From Lithodes maja (lineage: Eukaryota; Arthropoda; Malacostraca; Decapoda; Lithodidae): 64,000 bases of DNA. The notes under the pieces were generated by a model. That model was not told the origin of the DNA. It was given only the letters and a program-made list of their open reading frames with translations, and made no database searches. The DNA lies in NCBI GenBank assembly GCA_037953745.1, contig JBAKBP010001602.1, positions 124,001 through 188,000 of the forward strand. Reading direction: 5' to 3'. Of the stretch, positions 56,144 to 64,000 are shown piece by piece. Each line of letters opens with the position of its first letter. The first letter of the stretch is position 1. The position numbers and the translations under genes are program-made.

Positions 56144-59100
56144 ATGAACAGCAATTGTATAACCAGCACTATGTCTAATGACTCATCATTTACGGGGGAG
56201 GATAACACGGTACAGCCTAGTAACCAGCAAGTACAACAGATGTTTAGGGAGGGGAGTGTTATAAGTGGAGAGAGGGATGCCCGGGCATTTTTGCAGACAC
56301 CTTTGACCGAACAGCGCCTGCAGGCTATTGATTGTTACGGTCTTCGCTGTTTAGCCACGGTTTTGGGGCGGGACTGTCCTGACAGTTGGCCCAAGAAGAA
56401 TTTGGTGGCATGTTTGTTGGGTGATGGCGATGGGGCGGTGGGTGGAGTGGGGTCTTGGGGGGTTCCCTCCAAGCCTCCATTCCACTCTACCTCTGAGCTG
56501 GGCCCTCAGCCAGCGAGTCTTAGCACGATGCAGCAGGAGGGTTCTCAAGGGCAAGCTGGCTTACCCGTAAACACGTCTCGGTGTGGATCCCCCATTTTGT
56601 GCTCTCCCCCCCCAGGCCTGTCTCCTGAGATGTTATTTCAGCTAGAACTAGCTAAGTTTAAGCTGCAGGAGACTCAGATACAACAGGCTAGTATAGAACG
56701 CATAGAGGTTGCTAGAATCCAAGCCAATCAGGATGCAACCAGGTACCAGGCTGAAATGGATGTCGAGAAGTCTAGAGTAGAGACCACGGGGCGTCATCTC
56801 GGTGGTGGGCACCGGGTTACAGACTCACTTTCGCATTTAATTAAGTTAGTACCCGCATTTGATGAGACAGCAGTGACTGAGTTTTTTGCTCGTTTCGAAA
56901 AGAAGTGTCGTGAGTATGACTGGCCGGAGGTTAAATGGGCAGCATTAGTTTCATCACGTCTAGTGGGTAAGGGGTTGAAAGCCTACGATGCACTGTCACT
57001 GGACGAGAGTGTAGTGTATGGACTGGTGAAGGAGGCTGTGCTCCGGGCCTACGAACTGCAACCCGAAACTTATAGATTGAAGTTCCGTGGCGTGAATAAG
57101 AAGAGCGACGTCAGTTTTATGGAGCACGCACGGGACTTAACAGATGCAGGTAATAACTGGTTTCGGTCCGAGCACGCAGAGTCGGCTGAGGAAATTAAGC
57201 AACTTTTCTATCTGGAACAGTTTTACCAATGTACTGGAACCGATCTAACGCTGAACATTAAGGAAAAATGTCCCAAGACAGTAGAGGAGGCTGCCAAGAT
57301 GGCAGACCTCAGATTATCATTGATTCGTGGTTGCGGTGCCGCTCAGAGGGCTGAGTCAGGGCAGAAGGGGCGCTATACCCCACCCACCAGAGTTTTCGAT
57401 AATAACAAATCCTATGACACACATAACCACACTAAATGCATTGCACCTAATAACACCTACAAACACAAGCCTCTCCCGTTTACTAAAGGTCAGGCCCCTT
57501 CTTCGCCCGCACAAGGGAAGAAGCCCATTGGGGATGTGAAATGTTACAAATGTCAGAAGCTAGGCCATTATTCACGTGAGTGCCCTAGTAACACTCCCGC
57601 TAAGCCGGTGTCATTGGTTCACAGTATCGGTGTGTCTCTGAAGGCTGCAGCAACTGCCCGGGGTAGGTTGTCAGCAGCTGAGGCACACGCGGTAAAGAAG
57701 CGTACGGAAGGCTCGACACCTGTCCGGGACACTTTCTGTAGCCATCGGGGGCACGGGTTTGTGAGCTGGGGGAGTGAACTACGGAGGGTTGACTTGCTGA
57801 GGGATACGGGGGCTTCGCAAACTTTGTTGAGGAACTTCACAGGGAAACCGATAAATGCGGCCAGAGTTGTTGTGGTGCAGGGTATAAATGCTACGAGGTC
57901 ATACCCACTTGTGAGGTTGGAGTTGAGAGTGGGAGAGGTGTGCAGGGAGCTGGATGTAGGGATCGTTGAGTGTTTGCCAGTTGAGGGCGTCGACCTTCTT
58001 CTCGGCAACGACTTTGCGGTGCCCACTTCCGGGACTCCACCCTTAGTCGTTGCCGAGAGGGCGGCCGACGTGGATGGTGAGAATCGGGAATGGGTTGGGA
58101 GGTGCCAACAGGATGAGATGGCCTGTGTGGTAACCCGATCTCGCTCTGCGGCTCCTGCACAGCCTAGCACTCAACCTCGGGGACAGTGGAGGAAGGATCA
58201 GGAGAAGGTTGCTAAGGGCAGGAAAAGGGACATTGATTCTGCTGCACTTCTCGGTGATTCGGTACTTGGACCTATAATAAACACGGGAGTTGACTCTGGC
58301 CCAGATATGGTGTGTAACAAGGCAGAGTTGGGAAAGACTTCGCGTGAGGCAAGAGCTGTAGCGAGAGCCACTAAGGCAGTAGAGCCTACTAGCCGGGGTA
58401 ATGTCTTATTACAAAACCATCTTGATGCATTGACGCCCAGGGACATTAGTGAGCAGCAGCTGCAAGACGCTAGCCTAGCTCGTTATAGCAATGGTGCCAT
58501 AGAGTTGGAGGAAGATGGGGATGCGAAGCCGGGAGATTTCTTTAGGCTCAACAGGATATTGTACCGCAGATTTCTAGACCCCAAATCGAAGTGGGAGGGC
58601 GGTGCGAGGGTAGTAGACCAGGTGGTTGTTCCAAATAAGTATAGAGAGTCCTTATTGTGTCTGGCGCATGATGTGCCGGTGGCGGGTCATTTGGGGGTAA
58701 CAAAAACATTGGCGGCATTGGGCAGGTTTTTCTGGTGGCCTGGGGTCAAGGCTGATGTCTGTGCATGGGTGGCTGGGTGTGCGACCTGCCAGACAACGGG
58801 GAAGCCTAACCAGACCATCCCGAAGGCACCTTTGTTTCCCATACCTGTCACCGGGCCTCCGTTCAGCAAAGTTGTAGTAGATTTGGTTGGCCCTTTCCCG
58901 CCTACTAGTAGTGGCAATAAATTCCTGTTGACAATCATGGATGTGGCTACGAGATACCCGGACGCATACCCCATGAGAAACGGCTCGGCAAAGGCAGTTG
59001 TTAAAAACTTATTATTGTTCTGTTCCCGTTATGGATTTCCACGTGAGGTGCAGTCAGACCAGGGGAGCAATTTTACATCCAAATTGTTCAAGCAAACCCT

Positions 59101-61243
59101 TCAGTTGCGCGGTATATGTTCTGTAGTGTCGTCAGCCTACCATCCCGAGAGTCAGGGAGTCTTGGAGCGGTGGCACTCGACCCTGAAGAGTATGCTACGC
59201 TGTTACTGTGCAGAACATGACACTGATTGGGATTTGGGTCTGCCGTATGTTCTGTTCGCTGCACGTGAAGTCCCAGGAGAGGGCCTGGGGTTCAGTCCAA
59301 ATCAGCTAGTCTTTGGCCATAGTGTGAGAGGACCTTTAAGTATGGTGAAAGAGATCTGGGAGGGCGAAGAGAAGCCGGGGTCTGTACTTAAATATATCCT
59401 TGAGAGCCGGGAGAGACTTATAGGTTGCATGGCAGCGGCAGGTAATAACTTGGTTAATGCACAGGCGGTCATGAAGCACCAGTATGACGCCAAGGTGAAG
59501 CTTCGGGAGTTTTCGGTGGGTCAGGAGGTAATGTTGCTTTTACCTTTGCCTGGACACCCCCTTTCTGCCAAGTTTATTGGGCCGTATGTGGTGGCTCAGA
59601 AACTGTCCGACCTTGATTATCTCGTTGCAACACCTGACCGTAGAAAAAAACATCAGTTATGTCATGTTAACCTCATGAAAGAGTATGTGAGACGCCCCTC
59701 AGAGCCTCTCACTGTCCCTGTGCTGGCCTGCAGCGGCCAGGGTGGAGAAGGAGGTGGGGACAGTCATGCTGCTGAGGAGGATAGCTGGGACTGTGTCATT
59801 TCCGCGGAACAGTGGGCGGGGAATACTGAACAAGAGGCTAGGCAAGCTGTAAGTCACCTGCCTGAGCACCAGGGTGCTGCTGTCCTAGGCCTGTTCAGGT
59901 CATACCCCTCTGTTTTCGCCGAACACCCAGGTCTCACTACTCAGGTAACGCACGACGTGGACGTCGGTGATAATGTGCCCTTCAAGTCAGTGCCCTACCG
60001 TGTGCCCCCGGTAAAGTTGCCAGCTTTACGGGAGGAGTTAAAGTACATGGTTGAGAGAGGGATGATCACTGAAGGTTATGTGAAGTGGACATCACCCGTC
60101 ACGTTGCAGCCAAAACCTGACGGCAAGGTGCGGTTCTGCATAGATTTTCGTAGGCTAAATGGCTTGACCACTACCAACCCTTACCCTTTGCCTCGAGTTG
60201 ACGACAGCGTGGACAAGATAGGGAATGCAAAGTACCTTACTAAAATTGATCTTGTAAAAGGCTACTGGCAAGTACCCCTGTCGGACCGAGCTAAGCAAGT
60301 TTGTGGTTTTGTGGTAGATGGCAAGACCTACCAATGTAACGTAATGCCTTATGGGCTTAAGAACGCACCTGCCACGTTTCAGAACCTGATGAACGATATT
60401 TGTGACGAAATCCCTAACTGCACGGTCTACCTTGATGACGTGATAGTGTATGATGACAATTTTGATAATCACCTAAGGCACTTAGAGACCCTGTTTGGGA
60501 AGTTGCACGATGCTGGGCTGGTGGTGAACCTGAGGAAGTGCGAGTTTGTAAAGGCTACTGTGCAGTATCTTGGCTTCGTGGTCGGGTTAGGCCGGGTGTG
60601 CCCCCCCCTGAGCAAGATACAGGCTATCAATATGTTTCCCAGGCCCACCACTAAGCGCCAGGTCATGCGGTTCCTAGGTATGATAGGCTATTATAGGCGC
60701 TTCATCCGGGGATACTCTACTGTCTTAGCACCGTTAACTGATCTACTGTCGAAGTCAGTGAAGTTCTGTTGGGCTGCGGAGTGTCAGAGGGCTTTCGACC
60801 TAGTCAAGCACCTGCTGTGTACACATCCGATTTTGAGAGCCCCAGACTTCTCCAGGAGTTTTCAGCTGGCGACTGATGCCAGCGGTGTGGGTGCCGGGGC
60901 AGTGTTACTGCAGACTGATTCCGAGGGCTTGGAACACCCAGTGAGCTTCTTTTCTCGCAAGTTTAATTCGGCACAAAGGAATTACTCGACTATAGAGAAG
61001 GAGCTTCTTGCTATCGTTTTGTCGCTCAAACATTTCGAAGTTTATGTTCCAGCCTACGGCCCGGTAGTGACGATTTATACGGACCATCATCCCTTGAAAT
61101 TCCTAAATCAGTTTCACAATCGGAATATGCGGTTGACCAGGTGGTCCCTAATGCTCCAAGAGTATAATCTCAACATTCAGCATATTGCCGGGAGTGAGAA
61201 CGTGATAGCAGATTGTCTATCAAGGGTTGATGATCCAGGATAG
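56144..61243 (+). CDS. Gag-Pol polyprotein, Gmr1-like (PR-IN-RT-RH order)
   Basis: One uninterrupted frame of 1699 codons needs no frameshift between gag and pol. Start: ATG at 56144, or ATG at 56171 (residue 10). Gag: a possible coiled coil at about 180-225, a SCAN-like capsid segment at about 305-395 (LEQF at 357-360, then KEKCPKTVEEAAKMADL), and a CCHC knuckle C467-C470-H475-C480. Protease: DTGAS at 554-558. Integrase: zinc-binding H842, H849, C879, C882; catalytic D913, D972, E1008 (35-residue spacing); a GPY/F-type module near 1146. Reverse transcriptase: D1369, then YLDD at 1429-1432, with MPYGLKNAPATFQ between. RNase H: D1578, E1618, D1647. All key residues are present and there is no stop, so it may be active. 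It copies the element RNA into DNA and inserts it. The frame stops 282 bp before the 3' LTR. No chromodomain was seen. Confidence 0.95.
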   Translation: MNSNCITSTMSNDSSFTGEDNTVQPSNQQVQQMFREGSVISGERDARAFLQTPLTEQRLQAIDCYGLRCLATVLGRDCPDSWPKKNLVACLLGDGDGAVGGVGSWGVPSKPPFHSTSELGPQPASLSTMQQEGSQGQAGLPVNTSRCGSPILCSPPPGLSPEMLFQLELAKFKLQETQIQQASIERIEVARIQANQDATRYQAEMDVEKSRVETTGRHLGGGHRVTDSLSHLIKLVPAFDETAVTEFFARFEKKCREYDWPEVKWAALVSSRLVGKGLKAYDALSLDESVVYGLVKEAVLRAYELQPETYRLKFRGVNKKSDVSFMEHARDLTDAGNNWFRSEHAESAEEIKQLFYLEQFYQCTGTDLTLNIKEKCPKTVEEAAKMADLRLSLIRGCGAAQRAESGQKGRYTPPTRVFDNNKSYDTHNHTKCIAPNNTYKHKPLPFTKGQAPSSPAQGKKPIGDVKCYKCQKLGHYSRECPSNTPAKPVSLVHSIGVSLKAAATARGRLSAAEAHAVKKRTEGSTPVRDTFCSHRGHGFVSWGSELRRVDLLRDTGASQTLLRNFTGKPINAARVVVVQGINATRSYPLVRLELRVGEVCRELDVGIVECLPVEGVDLLLGNDFAVPTSGTPPLVVAERAADVDGENREWVGRCQQDEMACVVTRSRSAAPAQPSTQPRGQWRKDQEKVAKGRKRDIDSAALLGDSVLGPIINTGVDSGPDMVCNKAELGKTSREARAVARATKAVEPTSRGNVLLQNHLDALTPRDISEQQLQDASLARYSNGAIELEEDGDAKPGDFFRLNRILYRRFLDPKSKWEGGARVVDQVVVPNKYRESLLCLAHDVPVAGHLGVTKTLAALGRFFWWPGVKADVCAWVAGCATCQTTGKPNQTIPKAPLFPIPVTGPPFSKVVVDLVGPFPPTSSGNKFLLTIMDVATRYPDAYPMRNGSAKAVVKNLLLFCSRYGFPREVQSDQGSNFTSKLFKQTLQLRGICSVVSSAYHPESQGVLERWHSTLKSMLRCYCAEHDTDWDLGLPYVLFAAREVPGEGLGFSPNQLVFGHSVRGPLSMVKEIWEGEEKPGSVLKYILESRERLIGCMAAAGNNLVNAQAVMKHQYDAKVKLREFSVGQEVMLLLPLPGHPLSAKFIGPYVVAQKLSDLDYLVATPDRRKKHQLCHVNLMKEYVRRPSEPLTVPVLACSGQGGEGGGDSHAAEEDSWDCVISAEQWAGNTEQEARQAVSHLPEHQGAAVLGLFRSYPSVFAEHPGLTTQVTHDVDVGDNVPFKSVPYRVPPVKLPALREELKYMVERGMITEGYVKWTSPVTLQPKPDGKVRFCIDFRRLNGLTTTNPYPLPRVDDSVDKIGNAKYLTKIDLVKGYWQVPLSDRAKQVCGFVVDGKTYQCNVMPYGLKNAPATFQNLMNDICDEIPNCTVYLDDVIVYDDNFDNHLRHLETLFGKLHDAGLVVNLRKCEFVKATVQYLGFVVGLGRVCPPLSKIQAINMFPRPTTKRQVMRFLGMIGYYRRFIRGYSTVLAPLTDLLSKSVKFCWAAECQRAFDLVKHLLCTHPILRAPDFSRSFQLATDASGVGAGAVLLQTDSEGLEHPVSFFSRKFNSAQRNYSTIEKELLAIVLSLKHFEVYVPAYGPVVTIYTDHHPLKFLNQFHNRNMRLTRWSLMLQEYNLNIQHIAGSENVIADCLSRVDDPG

Positions 61244-61517
61244 TCGTGCACGGTGTGTGGGTTGAGCAGGAGTAAAATTAGGCTATCATAACGCCGTCCA
61301 AAAAGATTATAAAAACAATAAAATAAACGAGAAATTTTTTTTTTGGTTTTGTAAGTCTTTCTTGTTGTAGCATGATGCATGCGATATTGTGTTTTATGTA
61401 TAATTCACACTTCAGTTGTTGTGCACCTTTTGCAATTAGTGGCAGCTAAGGGTAGCAGGTCGGTTGGTTGCCTGTCAGATTTTGATAATGCTTCTAAGGT
61501 CGATTATCTAAAATCTT

Positions 61518-61524
61518 GGGGGGG
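61518..61524 (+). promoter_or_regulatory. Polypurine tract candidate
   Basis: Seven G residues end one base before the 3' LTR. They fit the plus-strand primer site expected at this place, though short and preceded by TCTT. Confidence 0.6.
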
Positions 61525-61525
61525 C

Positions 61526-63331
61526 TGTGACGCACCCAGTGCGTAGCAACGCAACCTGATTGTACTCCTTGGTACTCCATTGTACCGTCACGGTGCGTGT
61601 ACCGTGTACCGTGCTGGCAGCTTATATTGAGTGTGACAACGTATAACTATGTTCTTTGTATCTCTGCAAAGGTCTCGTCATTTGCTAACCAGTGGTGGGT
61701 TTTGTTTTAAGCCATGTCGAGACCTTCCATTTAATATGTAGTATCAATAGAGAAGTTGATAGATGAGATAATAGGAATTCAGAGAGAGAGAGTGAGTTAG
61801 ACTTCAGAGCGAGAGGGTAGCGGTGCGCCACGCTGCCGGGGGGGTGGTTGCCAGACGTATGGACCGGTTGGCAGCCCTGCGCTTATAGCTAGGTGCGACA
61901 GGGTTGGTAGTACATTGCCGCCTGCATATGCTGCCTGGCTGCCCATGTTGTCGTACTGCACATTGCCTGGAGGCTCGCTGTGTGCTCTATGACCAGGTTG
62001 CCTAGAACCTTTGAGATTCTAACATCCCTTGCCCTCTCTCCCAATTTCTCACGGTTGCACTCTTTCTCTCTGACGACATTACTCTCATTTCATTCTTCTC
62101 TCTATTTAAATGCATACCCTTCCCTTGAGGTCCTAAAGGAGTTTCAGCACTCACCTCTCGTATTACTCTTAGGACAAGCATATATTTACATGTATTAGAT
62201 TTAAGGGGTTAATGTGAACAGCGATCTTCTTGATGAGGATAGTTGGTGAACGTTCTACATGTTCACGAGTTATATGCCCAGCTCATCATCCAATTTGTGA
62301 CTAGACTGGTGCCATGTGTAAGAGCCCGACCATGCCCAGGAGTTGTCTGTAGAGGGGCGAGGACTTAGCCTTGATTTGCCTACCGAGCCAGGAGCGAGTG
62401 CAGTACCAGAGACTACAGCTCGCTCGTAGTGCCGGTATAGTAGAGTAACGTAATTTATCTGTCCTTGTGTTCTCTACAGTCTTTTCCTGGGTTCTCGCTT
62501 TCGGTGCTGGGACTCGTTGTTCCTGTGGCTTGGCCTGCTAGCTAGAACACATGGGGATGATGAGTGGGATATATCTTTATTTTACTATGCATTGCAGCTC
62601 TCTTTAAGTTTATGTAACACTTTACAATACACATTACTCACACACAAGACAACACTATTAATACTTTCATGTATCAATTAACTGCACTGTCGTTTTGCTG
62701 CTGTTTCCGGAGTTCTATTGCGTAGGGCGCATACGGACTCAGAGGGGAGACAGAGTGAGAGAAGCGAAGTAGCCTATGCGGTAGTAGGCTACCGGCGCAG
62801 TACTGTTGCCTGCAACCTTTTAGTTATTCCAAGTATAGATTCATTATTACAATAAGTGACTACTATTTATGTTCCTTCCATGTGTATTATTAGGTATCTA
62901 CTGGATCATGAACATCTTGTATGCTACATGCTAGTGCATGTTAGTAGGGGACAGTTATTCTAGTGCACGCGCTTTCAAGTAGGCGTGTACCTTTGTCATT
63001 TAGCATTTCACTGTCATACCTTTAGCCTGCTTCTATTCTACATTATTAGAGGCTTAATATTAACGTAGTTTCTTGAGTATTGCATTTCTTTAGTAATAAC
63101 GTAACCTATAAATGTCTGAGGGAGTTTAGCCTCATAGCCTACCCCTGTTGTACACTTTCGCCGAGTTAAGGTACCTCGTTACCATAGACGATAACTCTGT
63201 AGGGCGTTGGTGCTTTTGTTGTCTGGAGCATATAGTATTTGGGACTGGAATCGAGCGTGTCGTTGTCACATAAGCCATTTCTGTCCTACGATCAAGAATC
63301 CCGAATATGTATTGCCGATCCAGCCGTAACA
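61526..63331 (+). repeat. 3' LTR (1806 bp)
   Basis: Homologous throughout to the 5' LTR. It ends ...CCGTAACA and is followed at once by TA-rich microsatellite sequence. Confidence 0.92.
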
Positions 63332-63338
63332 ATATATA

Positions 63339-63407
<69 letters not shown>

Positions 63408-63452
63408 AGCATTAAGACTATTATTATTATTATTATTGTTATTGTTATTATT
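63332..63452. repeat. (TA)n and (TTA)n microsatellites
   Basis: Long TA runs to about 63402, then ATT/TTA repeats to about 63452, between the LTR element and the last LINE. Confidence 0.9.
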
Positions 63453-63455
63453 ATA

Positions 63456-64000
63456 ATGAGAATGTATGAGGGGTCACGGGCAGCAGTTAGAGTAAACGGG
63501 GGCCTGAGTGAAGAGTTCTCAGTGAAAGTTGGAGTTCACCAAGGCTCAGTTCTGAGCCCATTACTGTTTGTTTTAGTCTTGGAGGCTCTATCAAGGGAAT
63601 TTAGAACAGGACTCCCATGGGAGATGTATATGCAGATGATCTAGTTCTTATCGCAGATAGTGCGCAGGAAGCAGAGGCGAAGTTCAAAAGATGAAGTGAA
63701 GGTATGGCAAATATGGGTCTAAGAGTTAACATAGACAAAACAAAGGTCATGATTAGTGGAGTAGGGCATGGAGCTATGGAAAGAAGCGGTGACTATCCAT
63801 GCGGAGTATGTGGGAAGGGGGTGGGATGTAATTCAATTCAATGTTGTGTCTGTAGTGACTGGGTACACAAGAGATGTAGTGGAGCTAGAGGACCTTTGAC
63901 AAGAATCATAGACTTTGAATGTGCAGTGTGCAAGGGAGATCTTGTATTAAATGACCCGCCTGTCAGTGTTGATTTCGACAGTGTAACACTGGAGTGTGTG
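63456..64000 (+). pseudogene. LINE D fragment: RT palm plus PHD-like finger, cut by window end
   Basis: Frame 1 (63456-63644) carries the RT motif VHQGSVLSPLLFVLVLEAL. A 1-base shift near 63615 moves the catalytic YADD (63629-63640) into another frame, where YADDLVLIADSAQEAEAKF is read. A TGA follows in that frame at about 63691, then GLRVNIDKTKVMISG. Downstream is a Cys/His cluster starting at 63800, C-x2-C-x9-C-x2-C-x4-H-x2-C-x13-C-x2-C, a PHD-like C4HC3 arrangement known from the C-terminal side of some invertebrate LINE polyproteins. The last frame is open to the window edge. The upstream RT and endonuclease are missing, replaced by microsatellite DNA. Confidence 0.8.

Larger units (their letters stand above)
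54091..63331 (+). mobile_element. Full-length Gmr1-like Ty3/gypsy LTR retrotransposon
   Basis: The 9241-bp element has two long LTRs (54091-55900 and 61526-63331), both TGTGACGC...GTAACA. By eye they differ at about 15 positions plus one 4-bp indel, roughly 99% identity, so insertion was recent. A primer-binding-site candidate, one 1699-codon gag-pol frame and a polypurine run follow in order. Integrase lies upstream of reverse transcriptase, unlike most Ty3/gypsy elements and like the Gmr1 group. No envelope frame follows pol. No target duplication is visible: ACTG precedes the left LTR and ATAT follows the right one. A solo LTR of a relative sits at 20915-22619. Confidence 0.92.

Noticed and set aside
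56351..61090. Minus-strand and shifted open frames under the gag-pol gene
   Set aside because: They are shadows of the 1699-codon frame, which accounts for the coding signal and contains all motifs.
61244..61525. Possible env gene after pol
   Set aside because: Only 282 bp remain before the 3' LTR and no long frame is present.

Overview
The window looks like repeat-dominated, intergenic DNA from an arthropod nuclear genome, most likely a decapod crustacean. I infer this from the mix of jockey-like, CR1-like and PHD-finger LINEs, from a short interstitial (TTAGG)n tract at 32112-32139, from abundant (TA)n tracts and from the absence of any bacterial gene organisation. The species cannot be named from sequence alone. 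I find no host protein-coding gene, no rRNA, no convincing functional tRNA and no CRISPR array. Every long reading frame belongs to a transposable element.

Layout. 1-6.85 kb: a foldback element (1-506); a jockey-like LINE on the minus strand (605-4170) holding a SINE, which holds a TTAA-MITE, which holds a second TTAA-MITE; then a 2.5-kb TIR element (4351-6849). 6.85-15.2 kb: SINE and LINE scraps, TTAA-MITEs, and a 1.7-kb PIF/Harbinger-like element (12560-14268) inside a MITE. 15.2-20.2 kb: LINE fragments and more MITEs. 20.9-22.6 kb: a solo LTR related to the full element near the right end. 22.9-28 kb: a minisatellite, MITEs, AT-rich DNA and a perfect 167-bp tRNA-like palindrome. 28.1-32.8 kb: a large composite TIR element carrying a LINE, a CR1 fragment and a MITE. 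33.9-39.0 kb: a decayed CR1/L2-type LINE with an esterase ORF1. 40.6-43.8 kb: a second jockey-like LINE copy with a TTAA-MITE inside. 47.2-52.2 kb: a tandem region full of AGGTCA motifs, itself hit by a LINE and a MITE. 52.2-53.85 kb: a minus-strand LINE. 54.1-63.3 kb: the one apparently intact element, a 9.2-kb LTR retrotransposon with LTRs about 99% identical and one 1699-codon gag-pol frame. 63.46-64.0 kb: the 3' part of a LINE with a PHD-like finger, cut by the window end.

Most interesting. (1) The LTR element has the order gag - protease - integrase - reverse transcriptase - RNase H. This is the Ty1/copia-like order in a protein with Ty3/gypsy motifs, i.e. Gmr1 type, and its capsid region resembles a SCAN domain. 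(2) Several TIR elements share a tip rule (TWA target duplication, 7 variable bases, then a CACAC core). Most of them have arms built from different degenerate motifs repeated about every 10-11 bp. (3) At least seven TTAA-flanked MITE families have invaded each other and the LINEs, so insertion order can be read directly. Apart from the LTR element, coding regions are mostly broken by stops, frameshifts, truncations or lost catalytic residues. Comparisons were made by eye; percentages and boundaries are hand counts.
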